From Candidatus Saccharimonadota bacterium (GTDB lineage: Bacteria > Patescibacteriota > Saccharimonadia > Saccharimonadales > Saccharimonadaceae): a stretch of DNA of 38,138 nucleotides. The notes below the pieces were generated by a model. The model made no database searches. It was not told the DNA's origin and was given only the letters and a program-made list of their open reading frames with translations. Every line of letters starts with the position of its first letter. Within the stretch, counting starts at the first letter, position 1. Positions 13,475 to 22,565 of the stretch are shown in pieces. A program made the position numbers and the translations under genes. The stretch lies in assembly GCA_017404795.1 (NCBI GenBank), contig JAFRBR010000022.1, positions 1 through 38,138 of the forward strand. Reading direction: 5' to 3'.

Positions 13475-14244
13475 CCATAACCGTTTATGAAACTTTTCGC
13501 GTCCATCGCTTTGCGCCCCTCTGGTTGCAATCTATCAATACTAAGAATTTGCCCGCCAGCGCATTCTAGGGGCAAAACCGCCGTCTCACCCACTTTAAGC
13601 ATATGCGCCTCTAAAATGATGCAATTTTTGCCATAGAACGCATATCTTGGTTTGGGAAACCCTTGAAAAGCTATTATTTTGCGCAAAGTTTGCTCCGCCG
13701 TATCTGTTTCTGGCTGCAAAACCCCCATCGCTTTATCCAATTTATTGCAGTAAGTCGCCTTAGACTCATCTTGAGCTATAGGGGTCGGCAAATTCGCCAG
13801 ATTATCGCAAATCCACTTCGCTCCTGCCTCCGCCAACCCCTGATAAATCGCCATCTTCTCCAGGGGTAAATCAAAAACAGTCGTCTGCCAATAAATCGGC
13901 CCCGCATCCATCTTAGGCGCCAACTTCATTACCGACACCCCAAACTCAGAACAACCGTCCAAAATCGCCGTCTCTATCGGTGACGGCCCCCGGTACAAAG
14001 GCAAAACCGAAGGATGAATATTCAAAATCCCCTCCGGTTCAAATAGCTCCAACACTTCAGCCGAAATCATTACGCCAAACGAAGCTAGCACCCCATGTGC
14101 CTCGGGATTCTCCCGCTTCATTCGACAAACTTCTGCCAAATCACCCTTGTCATGAGCTTCAAAAATCACTTCACATCCACTCTTTAGTACCCCTAATGCA
14201 TACTCCGCTAGCGGCCCATTACCAAGAAAAATCACCTTTTCCAA
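13462..14244 (-). CDS. fmt: methionyl-tRNA formyltransferase
   Basis: 260 aa, shorter than the usual 310. The formyltransferase core has VIFLGNGPLAEYAL, then VLASFGVMIS and the catalytic/THF segment NIHPSVLPLYRGPSPIETAI (catalytic Asn-His, about 77-78), with the DAGPIY motif near 110. The C-terminal OB-like domain is present but short (LSIDRLQPEGRKAM). It formylates initiator Met-tRNA. It starts 2 nt after def, so the two are co-transcribed; Def removes the formyl group Fmt adds. Confidence 0.92.
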   Translation of the reverse strand: MEKVIFLGNGPLAEYALGVLKSGCEVIFEAHDKGDLAEVCRMKRENPEAHGVLASFGVMISAEVLELFEPEGILNIHPSVLPLYRGPSPIETAILDGCSEFGVSVMKLAPKMDAGPIYWQTTVFDLPLEKMAIYQGLAEAGAKWICDNLANLPTPIAQDESKATYCNKLDKAMGVLQPETDTAEQTLRKIIAFQGFPKPRYAFYGKNCIILEAHMLKVGETAVLPLECAGGQILSIDRLQPEGRKAMDAKSFINGYGGQK

Positions 14245-14246
14245 AA

Positions 14247-14819
14247 TTACTCCTCGCCCCAGAGCTGTTTATTCCCGGCGATCTTCTCCTCGTAATCTAC
14301 CGGCACCAAATCCCCATTATCATTCATCTCATAAAACGCATCTTTCACCCCCTTAATGTGATCAATAAACAAAATCCCATCCAGATGGTCTATCTCATGT
14401 AAAAGTGTCCGCGCCAGCTCTCCGGTCGCCTTAATTCGCACCTCTGTTCCATCTTCTAGCTTCGCCTTAATCTTTACCTTAGAGGCCCGGGGCACTTTGC
14501 CATAGATAGACGGCACCGACAGGCACCCCTCGTAATCAGTCACCGTCTTGCCCTCGGCCCGAATCACCTCTGGGTTAATCAACGCTGTAAAAGTGGCGTT
14601 TTTCTTGTCCTCCATATCGTCCCGGATGATAATAATCCGTTTCAGTACCCCTATCTGGGGCGCCGCCATTGCCGCCGACAACTCATAGGGATGGTCAGCT
14701 TCCCAATCAGTAGACAATTTCCGCATATCAGCAATCACCTTGCGAATCTCTTCGTCAATGACGCGTACCTTTTCCGACTTCTCCCGTAAACACCTATCCG
14801 GCGTAGTAATTATTTTCAT
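14247..14819 (-). CDS. def: peptide deformylase
   Basis: 190 aa. All three motifs are present: MAAPQIG (about 50-56), EGCLSVP (metal-ligand Cys, about 96-102) and HEIDHLDG (HExxH, about 138-145). It removes the N-terminal formyl group from new proteins. A TATAAT box ends 8 nt before ATG within the end of the preceding amidase gene, so def-fmt may be transcribed separately with little or no leader. Confidence 0.95.
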   Translation of the reverse strand: MKIITTPDRCLREKSEKVRVIDEEIRKVIADMRKLSTDWEADHPYELSAAMAAPQIGVLKRIIIIRDDMEDKKNATFTALINPEVIRAEGKTVTDYEGCLSVPSIYGKVPRASKVKIKAKLEDGTEVRIKATGELARTLLHEIDHLDGILFIDHIKGVKDAFYEMNDNGDLVPVDYEEKIAGNKQLWGEE

Positions 14820-14828
14820 ACCCCTTAA

Positions 14829-15776
14829 TTATATCATAATCAACTCTGTTTTATCAAGGTCATGGTCTTTCAAGCTCACGCTCTGAATCGCTGGGTCCTC
14901 ATAGGTACTATAGTAATAGGTCTGGCTAACCGTCGAATACCCACCGGTGTAAATAGTCTTCTCATACGCCCCATCGCCCATCTGCGCGCCACCATCAATC
15001 ATCGCTACCCCAGTTAGAGTATGGAACAATCGCGACACATTTGAAGCCTCATCAGATTGCACCGGATAGTGGGTATTAAGATACGCCACCCTGATAAACC
15101 GGTCGGTAGAATAGAACCCGCCCGGAATCCCGCGCATCAAAGACCCCGACCCAAACGCTGTCATCTTGGCCTTGCCCCACCTCACCTCTTTTGGCATCTG
15201 TGGGAACAAGTTCATATAGTTGCGCAAATTCTCCTTATGCCAGCCATACCCCGGTTGATTAGTCAAAATATCCACATCGTTCTCAAAAATCTCCATCCCG
15301 CGCTCAGTGTACTCCACCACAATAGACCGCTTCGCATCCCCAATAATCCAATGTAGCTGCGATACCGGATATTGCTCATTAATCGGCTTGGCCACAATCG
15401 CCACATTCTTCAGAGCTTTCTCCGCCTCGTCCACGGTCTTGAAATTCAGCGCCACCCACAGCGGAAATTCATACGCCGCTATATTGGTTTTACCATCTAC
15501 CGCATCCGGCGCATACGACGCATAGCCAGGGAAGTTTAGCCCCGCAATCGCGAGTCCATGCTCATTCGCACAGTCAAAATACAATGGCGTATTCTCCGCA
15601 ATAATCCCCATCCCAATCAGTGCCGGCGAAGCCTCATTTTCACCTAAAAACGCCGTCTTATACTTATACCCCCGTGGTGTAATCACTACTTTCTGCCCAT
15701 AAGGGGTGGACCAGTCCAAATTCCGCCCAAAATACATATTCCCCTTATCATCACTAAACCTTACCCCTGTGCACAT
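14829..15776 (-). CDS. choloylglycine hydrolase / penicillin V acylase family amidase
   Basis: 315 aa Ntn-hydrolase. It begins MCTGVRF, so after Met removal Cys2 is the N-terminal nucleophile. GRNLDWS (about 18-24) supplies the conserved Arg and Asp, LTNQPGYGWH (about 171-180) the conserved Asn, and GSLMRGIPGGFYSTDRF (about 210-226) the conserved Arg region. No signal peptide, so probably cytoplasmic. The family hydrolyses bile-salt, penicillin V or N-acyl-homoserine-lactone amides; sequence alone does not separate these. SD AGGAAG precedes ATG. It is upstream of def-fmt; Def could in principle help expose Cys2. Confidence 0.88.
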   Translation of the reverse strand: MCTGVRFSDDKGNMYFGRNLDWSTPYGQKVVITPRGYKYKTAFLGENEASPALIGMGIIAENTPLYFDCANEHGLAIAGLNFPGYASYAPDAVDGKTNIAAYEFPLWVALNFKTVDEAEKALKNVAIVAKPINEQYPVSQLHWIIGDAKRSIVVEYTERGMEIFENDVDILTNQPGYGWHKENLRNYMNLFPQMPKEVRWGKAKMTAFGSGSLMRGIPGGFYSTDRFIRVAYLNTHYPVQSDEASNVSRLFHTLTGVAMIDGGAQMGDGAYEKTIYTGGYSTVSQTYYYSTYEDPAIQSVSLKDHDLDKTELIMI

Positions 15777-15816
15777 ATCAATTACTTCCTTTTTATAACA
15801 CTTAAGGCTAATTATA

Positions 15817-17808
15817 TCATAGCAGCCCCGGCGGGTCTAGTGTAATTCGGAATTTTTTGTCTAAATCAGAACACGCTTCTATTAGCGCCTTGCGTGACCG
15901 CGCTCTCACCACAATTTGCCAGGTGTATCCGCGGTTCGTTCGCTCATGAAAAGCCGGCTGGGGCGGGGAAACAATCAGCCTAGCATTCCGCGCTAGACGC
16001 TGCGCCGTCTCCCGTACCTTTTTTAGCACTAGCACCTCTGTTTTTAAAGTGATTTCTAGTTTCATCACAAACTTAAACGGCGGAAATCCTGACTTCTGTC
16101 GCCGTCGTATCAGGTATTCGTAAAATCCTAGATAATCCTCATCCGAGGCAAATTTTAATATCGGGTGCTCTGGCCGGTAGGTCTGCACCAACACCTCTGC
16201 CTCTGTTAAATGCCCTCGCCCCACCCGCCCCATCACCTGGGTCAGCAGCTGAAATACCCGTTCTTCCGCCATGTAATCCGGCAAAGACAACCCCGCATCC
16301 GCCTGCACCACCCCTACCGTAGCCAGCCGTGGCAAATCCAGCCCCTTGGCCAGAGTTTGTGTCCCTATCAGAATATCCACTTCGCCATCTCGCACCTCTG
16401 AATATATCTCGGCCAACCCCTCGCCTTTTTTGTTATCCGCATCAAACCTTCGGATTCGCGCTCTAGGGAACAACTTTCGCGCTTCCGCCTCCAATAGCTT
16501 AGTCCCAAACCCCCTATGTACCATCCCGGGCGTACCACATTTCGGGCAGACCGACGGCACTTTTTCCGCAAATCCACAGGTATGGCACACTAGTTCGTAA
16601 TTATCCGCATGCAAAGTCAGCGGCAAAAAACAATTTGGACACAAAATCTCTTCGCCGCACTTTTCACAGATCGTCAGCGTAGACGACCCCCGTCGGTTAT
16701 GAAAAATCAGCGTCTGTCGCCCCTGTTCTATGTTTTCCTGCATCTTTGCTATCAAATTATCGCAAAAATAGCGGTTCTTCCGAAAATTATCTCTGTTTTT
16801 CAAATCAATTATCCGCACTTCGGGCTTTATTGCCGCAGCCTTGGCCTTCTCTGTTAGTTTCACCACCGCCCCCTGACGATTTGCCAAATAAAAATCTTCC
16901 ACTGTCGGCGTAGCCGACCCCAGCACGCAATCTATTCCCAAATCCTGTGCCATAAAACTCGCCACCCTTAGCGCCGAATATCGCGGTGCGTTCTCTTGGG
17001 TGTAGGTAGACTCGTGTGCCTCATCTATAATGATTAGCCCCAGATTAGACAGGGGCGCAAACAGTGCCGACCGTGGCCCAATTACGATTTTAGGCTCATC
17101 TGCCATCAGGAGGGAATCAAAAATCCGATGTCGTTCCGCCTCTATCTGCCGAGAGTGCATCACTATCACCCGCTCCCCAAAATACCCTCTAAACACTTGC
17201 ACCAATTGCCCGGTGAGAGCAATCTCCGGCACCAGGAGGATTACAGACTTTTGCCCGGAAAGGGTCCTAGCAGCCATTTTAACGTAGATGTTGGTTTTAC
17301 CACTACCAGTAACGCCAAACAGCAGTTTCGTGGCGCTACGAGCCTCTGAGAGGCCTTCTAGCGCCTTTTTCTGGTGGGGGTTAAGTGGGATATTAGGTTT
17401 ATGGTTATCGAGCGACTGAATCTGATTTTTCTGAAGCATCAAATGATTTGAAAAAATAGATTCAGTCGCCTCGTCATCAACACCGAACATTTGTTCGGTT
17501 TTTATCTTCCTCCTCTGTTTTTGTACGCCTCTAGGCAGTATCAACCCTACGGCTTCACCCTCGGCAACCAAATAATATTCGTGCATAAACCTCACCACAT
17601 CCAGCAAATGCTTTGGCAGCGGCTTTGCATACAAAACTTTCAAAATCTCTCGCGTCTTAAACTCCGGTTGCGCAACTTTTTTAATAACTACGCCCGGCAC
17701 CGTCCTTCGCCCCACCGGCACCATCACCATCTGCCCCGGCACCAGGGAAGCATCAAAATTATAGGTCAAAATCCCAATTTTTCCCTCCGGCACTACCTCA
17801 TAATACAT
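15817..17808 (-). CDS. priA: primosomal replication-restart helicase PriA
   Basis: 663 aa, slightly short for PriA. The N-terminal DNA-binding domain is short, then Walker A GVTGSGKTN (about 165-173), DEAHE (about 263-267), GSATPT, the helicase-inserted zinc-binding region with paired Cys (CEKCGEEILCPNC and CHTCG, CPKCG, about 380-425), and motif VI GRVGRG. It loads the replisome at stalled forks. TATAAT ends 6 nt before ATG: leaderless prediction. Confidence 0.95.
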   Translation of the reverse strand: MYYEVVPEGKIGILTYNFDASLVPGQMVMVPVGRRTVPGVVIKKVAQPEFKTREILKVLYAKPLPKHLLDVVRFMHEYYLVAEGEAVGLILPRGVQKQRRKIKTEQMFGVDDEATESIFSNHLMLQKNQIQSLDNHKPNIPLNPHQKKALEGLSEARSATKLLFGVTGSGKTNIYVKMAARTLSGQKSVILLVPEIALTGQLVQVFRGYFGERVIVMHSRQIEAERHRIFDSLLMADEPKIVIGPRSALFAPLSNLGLIIIDEAHESTYTQENAPRYSALRVASFMAQDLGIDCVLGSATPTVEDFYLANRQGAVVKLTEKAKAAAIKPEVRIIDLKNRDNFRKNRYFCDNLIAKMQENIEQGRQTLIFHNRRGSSTLTICEKCGEEILCPNCFLPLTLHADNYELVCHTCGFAEKVPSVCPKCGTPGMVHRGFGTKLLEAEARKLFPRARIRRFDADNKKGEGLAEIYSEVRDGEVDILIGTQTLAKGLDLPRLATVGVVQADAGLSLPDYMAEERVFQLLTQVMGRVGRGHLTEAEVLVQTYRPEHPILKFASDEDYLGFYEYLIRRRQKSGFPPFKFVMKLEITLKTEVLVLKKVRETAQRLARNARLIVSPPQPAFHERTNRGYTWQIVVRARSRKALIEACSDLDKKFRITLDPPGLL

Positions 17809-17934
17809 ATTTACATTATATCACCAATCATCTCTTCAAAATATCTAAAAAACATCTTGACTATTTTAGCAAACAAGCTTATACTTATAATATACAAAGT
17901 CATACATCAACACATTAAACAAACAAGGTTCAAA

Positions 17935-20055
17935 ATGCAACAATTCACAGTAAATGTTGAAAAATCGGTCACTCCTGTTCCAGATGATCCGATTGATCCG
18001 ACCCCAGACGACCCAGTCGTTCCTGATGATTCAGGTGAATCTGGGACCATTAGTGGCGACACCGATGGTACTATTGTCGCAGTTCCCAACACCGGTCAGA
18101 ATTCAGTTGAACCCAGCGAAATCATTTTGATGCCCGAGTTTATCCTCTCTCTTGTTTTTGTTATCATTTTGCTCACTACCCTAGCTTATCGCTATTTTCG
18201 TCGTCTCAAAAGCCCTGATTTTACCTCCCCAAAAACTCCAAAATCCCGCGCCAGCATTTTAGGGCTTAGCGCCCTTTTACTTATTTCTTCATTCACCTCT
18301 TTTACCATCATCAAAAATCTCAGCGACAATCTAAACTCCGCTAGCGCCACCGAGGGTACTATCGATGTGTCCAGCCTAACCGAATCAGACTCCATTTCCG
18401 TTTCTACCTCAGATGTTGCTCTTGATTTTGATCTTAGCGACCAAGATAGCGTCTATCAAGCCGTCAAAAACACCGTCAAAGTCTCTACCAGTACCACTTT
18501 TGGCTACACTCTGGGTGTTTACACCTCAGATAGCGCCCTTACTAATCAAGACGGCGATACTATTGCTTCGGTGGCCGCAGGCTCCACTGCTGCTCTTGAC
18601 GCCAACACTTGGGGTGTCGCCACTAGCCAGCCTCAAAGTGCAGCTTCTACCGTCTGGCAGGGCATCCCCACCTCTGCTAGCTCGGCTCTCATTCTCAAAT
18701 CTACCGGCTATCAAGAAACCGCCGCCGGTGATGCCACCGACCTCTATTTTGGCGCCTACCTCACCCCAGAGCTGCCCGCCGGCATCTATACCAGCTCTAC
18801 TATTAATTATGTCGCCATCGCCAACATTCCCATCGAAACTACTATTATCTTTGACGCCAATGGCGGCACCGGCGAAATGTCCGACCAGACTTTTTATAAT
18901 CATCTCGGCACCATCCTCTCTACCAACACCTTCACCAATACCAACTTAGAATTCGGCAGTTGGAACACCCAACCCGACGGCTCGGGTCAAGCTCTCGCTA
19001 ACCAAGCCGAAGTCACCGACCTCCAGCCAGATGGTGGTGAAATCACCCTTTATGCCCAATGGGTCGATTGTGGTCCCAACAAAATCTGCTACGACGCCAA
19101 CGGTGCCGCCAATATTTCACTTAGCAAACAACTCACCGCCTCTAATTCCGGTGTCACTCTCTGGGCTTCTAACCTTCAGCGCGCTGGTTACGGTTTTATC
19201 GGTTGGAGTCCAGACTCAGCCGCTGCCTCTAACCTCGCCTCCGCCACCATTTATGGCCCCAATCAAACTATCACTACCGACGATCTCTCCATGGGCGGGC
19301 TTAAACTTTACGCCGTTTGGCTAGCCAGTAGTGGCGATCTTCAAAATTGGACCTGCCCCAACGATGTCGATTTTCCCATCGGTAGCGTTACTGCTCTCAC
19401 CGACCAAAGAGACGGCAACACTTACGCCGTTGCCAAACTCGCTGACGATAATTGTTGGCTTATCGAAAATCTCCGCCTCGGCGGTGACACTGAAATGACC
19501 TTAAACTCGGCAGATACCCAGACTCCCGGCCTTCTTCCGGCTTCCTCGTCCAGTTGGGTTATTATTAACTCCGCTGCTGCCAAATATCTCAACGACAGTA
19601 ATCTCCAATCTAGTAACCAGATTATCACTACCAACAATACCAATATTTATTCCTACGGCAATTACTACACTTGGTCCACGGCAGTCAACTACGACGCCAG
19701 CACTTTTGGCACTATTGACAGCTCAATTTGTCCTGCCGGCTGGAGTTTACCAGGGAGCCTAGTTGGTAGTTTCAGCTCCTTAGACGAGAGTTTTGGTGGC
19801 AACGGCAGCAGTCGCTACGATACTTCTGCTGCTTCTACAGTTTGGCGCACCTACCCCAATAATTTTGTCTTTTCTGGCTCCTTCGGCGCTAGTGCACAAG
19901 ATCGAGGCGTCGCAGGTTTTTACTGGTCTCAACCATCTTACGACAGTACTAGCGCCTACCATCTCTCCTTCACTTCTACTGACATCTATTTTAACAACGT
20001 CCAAAAAGGTTTCGGCGGCTCCATTCGTTGCCTTACTGATGTCAAAACTGAATAA
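17935..20055 (+). CDS. two-TM-anchored surface protein with InlB-type repeats and FISUMP domain
   Basis: 706 aa. The N-terminus is an acidic Pro/Asp linker ending in VPNTG (about 57-61), then a membrane segment (about 70-88), RYFRRLK, a basic loop and a second membrane segment (about 108-125). Both ends are therefore predicted outside. The ectodomain has a TasA/WxL-like beta region (about 130-300), InlB B-repeat-like modules (IIFDANGGTGEM; ICYDANGA; LYAVW) and a C-terminal FISUMP-like domain (ALTDQRDGNTYAVAKL, NCWLIENL, SICPAGWSLP, IRCL). ATG 17935 is chosen because the upstream frame is antisense to priA and the promoter TATACT/TATAAT lies at about 17880-17893. Probably an adhesin-like protein; partner unknown. 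Paralog at 36996. Confidence 0.85.
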   Translation: MQQFTVNVEKSVTPVPDDPIDPTPDDPVVPDDSGESGTISGDTDGTIVAVPNTGQNSVEPSEIILMPEFILSLVFVIILLTTLAYRYFRRLKSPDFTSPKTPKSRASILGLSALLLISSFTSFTIIKNLSDNLNSASATEGTIDVSSLTESDSISVSTSDVALDFDLSDQDSVYQAVKNTVKVSTSTTFGYTLGVYTSDSALTNQDGDTIASVAAGSTAALDANTWGVATSQPQSAASTVWQGIPTSASSALILKSTGYQETAAGDATDLYFGAYLTPELPAGIYTSSTINYVAIANIPIETTIIFDANGGTGEMSDQTFYNHLGTILSTNTFTNTNLEFGSWNTQPDGSGQALANQAEVTDLQPDGGEITLYAQWVDCGPNKICYDANGAANISLSKQLTASNSGVTLWASNLQRAGYGFIGWSPDSAAASNLASATIYGPNQTITTDDLSMGGLKLYAVWLASSGDLQNWTCPNDVDFPIGSVTALTDQRDGNTYAVAKLADDNCWLIENLRLGGDTEMTLNSADTQTPGLLPASSSSWVIINSAAAKYLNDSNLQSSNQIITTNNTNIYSYGNYYTWSTAVNYDASTFGTIDSSICPAGWSLPGSLVGSFSSLDESFGGNGSSRYDTSAASTVWRTYPNNFVFSGSFGASAQDRGVAGFYWSQPSYDSTSAYHLSFTSTDIYFNNVQKGFGGSIRCLTDVKTE

Positions 20056-20059
20056 AATC

Positions 20060-20076
20060 GTTGTAATTTTTACAAA
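20060..20076. promoter_or_regulatory. dyad operator candidate, shared with 36693-36709
   Basis: GTTGTAATTTTTACAAA. Its reverse complement matches GTTGTAAAAATTACAAC at 36693 in 16 of 17 positions. It sits just upstream of the extended -10 (ATGCTATAAT, 20081-20090) of the winged-helix gene. Confidence 0.6.
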
Positions 20077-20113
20077 ATCTATGCTATAATAGAGAGAGTT
20101 AAAGCGAGGTAAT

Positions 20114-20404
20114 ATGTTAGATATATTTGTCACATCTCGGGTGCGCCGCAAAATCATCGTGGTTTTCGCCAAATACCCTGATTTCAAGACCCACACCAGG
20201 GGTCTAGCCAAACTCATCAAAGAAGACCCCGGCAACATCCAGCGAGAGCTCAACCGCATGGTAGACGGCAAGTTTTTGATCGCCACCAAGAAGGGCAAGA
20301 CCAAAATCTACCAGACCAACAAGCGCTTCCCGATTTTGAAAGAGCTTCAATCCATCGTTATCAAGAGCCAGAAGGGCAATAAACCCAGTAAGACCATTGG
20401 CTAA
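20114..20404 (+). CDS. winged-helix DNA-binding regulator
   Basis: 96 aa. It begins with a helix (SRVRRKIIVVFAKYPD), then the HTH with RGLAKLIKEDPGNIQRELNRM as helices 2-3, and the wing KFLIATKKGKTKIYQTN. The C-terminal FPILKELQSIV helix is typical of small ArsR/MarR-like regulators of archaea and CPR. RBS GCGAGG. It overlaps or abuts recJ (stop and start are adjacent). A dyad at its own promoter recurs before the surface-protein gene at 36996, suggesting autoregulation and control of that gene (inference). Confidence 0.8.
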   Translation: MLDIFVTSRVRRKIIVVFAKYPDFKTHTRGLAKLIKEDPGNIQRELNRMVDGKFLIATKKGKTKIYQTNKRFPILKELQSIVIKSQKGNKPSKTIG

Positions 20405-22021
20405 ATGAACAAAATTTTTATACAACTCGTCAAAAAACGGGGCCTAGATGACGGTTTTTTGAATCCCAAGTACCAGAATCTCACCGACCCCTATCAGCTC
20501 CCTGGCATGAAAGAGGCCGTTTCGCGCCTCCAGCAAGCCATTGTGGGCCACGAAAAAATCCTCATCTACGGGGATTATGATGCCGACGGTGTCACCGCTA
20601 GCACCGTTATGGAACAGACCTTAAAACTCGCCGGCGTTCAGGCAGAAAACATCACGATTATGCTGCCGGATCGTTTTGCCGATGGTTATGGCATGAGTCC
20701 AAAGCTCATTAAACAGGCTCAGAAACAGGGAATTACCCTTGTAATCACCGTAGATTGTGGCTCTCGCAATCACGCTATTATAGAGGAGCTAAACACTCTC
20801 AAAATTGACACCATCGTCACCGACCATCACGAAACCGACCCAGAAATGCCAAAGGCCGTTGCCGTTATTAACCCCAAACGTCAAGACCGTCCCACCCCAG
20901 GGCTGCAAAATCTTGCCGGTGTAGGGGTGGCCTTTAAGCTCGCCGAAGCTTTGGTTCAAGCCAAACTTATCCCTGATGGCCAAGAGAAGTGGCTCCTGGA
21001 CCTCGTTGTTATCGGCACTATTTGCGATAGCATGACTCTCACCGGTGAAAATCGCATCCTCGGTTTTTACGGCCTCAAAGTCCTAGCCAAAACTCGCCGT
21101 CCTGGCCTTCGAGAACTAATGACTAGGGCCGGCGTAAAAAATTTGCACTCTGATGCCATCGGTTTTCAAATTGGCCCTCGTCTCAATGCTGCTGGCCGTC
21201 TAGATACCGCTCACCTCTCTTTAGATCTTCTTCGCACTTCCAAGGCCCCCACTGCCGCCGCTCTGGCCGAACAGTTAGAACAACTGAACAAAAAACGTAA
21301 AATTGAACAAAATTCTGTCATTCGCGCCATCAAAGAACATGGCATTTCAGACGACCCAGTGATTATTGAAACGGGCCGCTGGCACGAGGGTATTCTCGGT
21401 ATAGTTGCCGGTCGTTTAGTCGAAGATTATCAGAAACCCGCCTTTGTTTTGACAGAAGTAGAAAATGGTATTTATAAGGGCTCAGGGCGCAGTTTCGGTG
21501 ATTTTAGTCTTGCCAAAGCCCTTAACTACGCTAAAGACGCCATCATCAGCGGTGGCGGCCACGCTGGCGCCGCCGGTGTCCGCATCAAGCAAGAGGACCT
21601 CTATTCCTTCCGTGAAAAAATCAACCAATATTACCGCAGCCTCAATCTAAAAGACCAATCACAATACTTAAAACAACTCCCAGACCTCACCCTAAACGAT
21701 TTTTCTGATCTTAATTTAGATTTACTAGCAGAGCTTAAATCCCTAGAACCCTTCGGACCAGGGAACGAAGAGCCGATTTTCCGTCTTACCAATGTCAAAA
21801 TCGCCTCTGTCACCAAAATGGGCACCGAAGGGAACCACCTCCGCCTTGATTTAAACGACCAAAACGGCAAACACCTTAAACTAGTCGCCTTCTACGCCCC
21901 CGAAAAATGGCTAGCCCTCACTCCCGAAGCTCAAATAGAGCCCATCGTCAAACTCACCGAGAACGATTTTAACGGTGTCAAATCCCTAGAGGCTCGCCTC
22001 ATTGATCTCAATATGGTATAA
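20405..22021 (+). CDS. recJ: single-strand-specific exonuclease RecJ
   Basis: 538 aa DHH phosphoesterase. Motif I IYGDYDADGVTAS (about 55-67), motif II DCGS (about 117-120), motif III TDHHETDP (about 138-145), motif IV LAGVGVAFKL, and the DHHA1 GGGHAGAAG (about 379-387), with a C-terminal OB domain. 5'-3' ssDNA exonuclease in repair and recombination. It follows the regulator with no spacing. Its stop codon TAA lies inside the TATAAT of the next gene. Confidence 0.95.
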   Translation: MNKIFIQLVKKRGLDDGFLNPKYQNLTDPYQLPGMKEAVSRLQQAIVGHEKILIYGDYDADGVTASTVMEQTLKLAGVQAENITIMLPDRFADGYGMSPKLIKQAQKQGITLVITVDCGSRNHAIIEELNTLKIDTIVTDHHETDPEMPKAVAVINPKRQDRPTPGLQNLAGVGVAFKLAEALVQAKLIPDGQEKWLLDLVVIGTICDSMTLTGENRILGFYGLKVLAKTRRPGLRELMTRAGVKNLHSDAIGFQIGPRLNAAGRLDTAHLSLDLLRTSKAPTAAALAEQLEQLNKKRKIEQNSVIRAIKEHGISDDPVIIETGRWHEGILGIVAGRLVEDYQKPAFVLTEVENGIYKGSGRSFGDFSLAKALNYAKDAIISGGGHAGAAGVRIKQEDLYSFREKINQYYRSLNLKDQSQYLKQLPDLTLNDFSDLNLDLLAELKSLEPFGPGNEEPIFRLTNVKIASVTKMGTEGNHLRLDLNDQNGKHLKLVAFYAPEKWLALTPEAQIEPIVKLTENDFNGVKSLEARLIDLNMV

Positions 22022-22022
22022 T
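22017..22022 (+). promoter_or_regulatory. -10 of CYTH gene within the recJ stop codon
   Basis: TGGTATAAT extended -10; the recJ TAA is 22019-22021. TATAAT ends 6 nt before ATG 22029, so a leaderless transcript is predicted. Confidence 0.6.
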
Positions 22023-22028
22023 AAAGCC

Positions 22029-22565
22029 ATGAAAAAAGTCATCCTCAAAGTCAAGCTCAAAAACCGCGAAGATTTTGAACGCAAACTCTCTGATATTGAA
22101 CTAGATTTTTCACCGATTTATTGGCAACACGATCGTATTTATGTTCCTCGCAATTACAAATCAAGGGCCAATTTTCCGCGCCTGATTATGCGCACCGAAA
22201 TGAAGGCCGTCGACAAGCCCGCCAAGTATTATTTTATTTTGAAGCGCCATATTGAGGATTCCGGTGTCGACATTGTTGAGGAAACCACCGTCAAAGATTA
22301 CTCCAAAATGGTCAATATCATTCTTCAGCTCGGTTTCAAGCCAGTTAGTGAAGTTTCTCGCCGTCGCCAAGCTCTCAAAATGGGCGAAGGCACCTACATC
22401 TACCTCGATAAAATCGAAACCCTCCCCGGCTACTACGCCAAAATCGAATCCGATTTGACAGAGAACGATTCCTCTGTCGGCGCCCGCCTCGACCTCGAGA
22501 AGACTTTCAAAACCCTCGGCGAATCCAACTTCGTCAATAGCCCCTATTTCGAAACTAGCCCCTAG
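22029..22565 (+). CDS. CYTH-domain protein (class IV adenylate cyclase / triphosphatase-like)
   Basis: 178 aa. The single domain begins with alternating Lys (KKVILKVKLKNRE, a variant of the ExExK strand), followed by RIYVPR, LIMRTEM, YFILKRH, VSRRRQALKMGEGTYIYLDKIETLPGYYAKIES, which is the CYTH tunnel pattern with late Asp and Glu residues. The family includes adenylate cyclase CyaB, thiamine triphosphatase and inorganic triphosphatases; the activity here is unknown. The N-terminal ExExK is imperfect (KVKLK), so catalysis is uncertain. Convergent overlap of 11 bp with the DUF4868 gene. Confidence 0.72.
   Translation: MKKVILKVKLKNREDFERKLSDIELDFSPIYWQHDRIYVPRNYKSRANFPRLIMRTEMKAVDKPAKYYFILKRHIEDSGVDIVEETTVKDYSKMVNIILQLGFKPVSEVSRRRQALKMGEGTYIYLDKIETLPGYYAKIESDLTENDSSVGARLDLEKTFKTLGESNFVNSPYFETSP

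Noticed and set aside
17491-17934. N-terminal extension of the surface protein
   Set aside because: His/Pro-rich nonsense sequence antisense to priA, upstream of the promoter.
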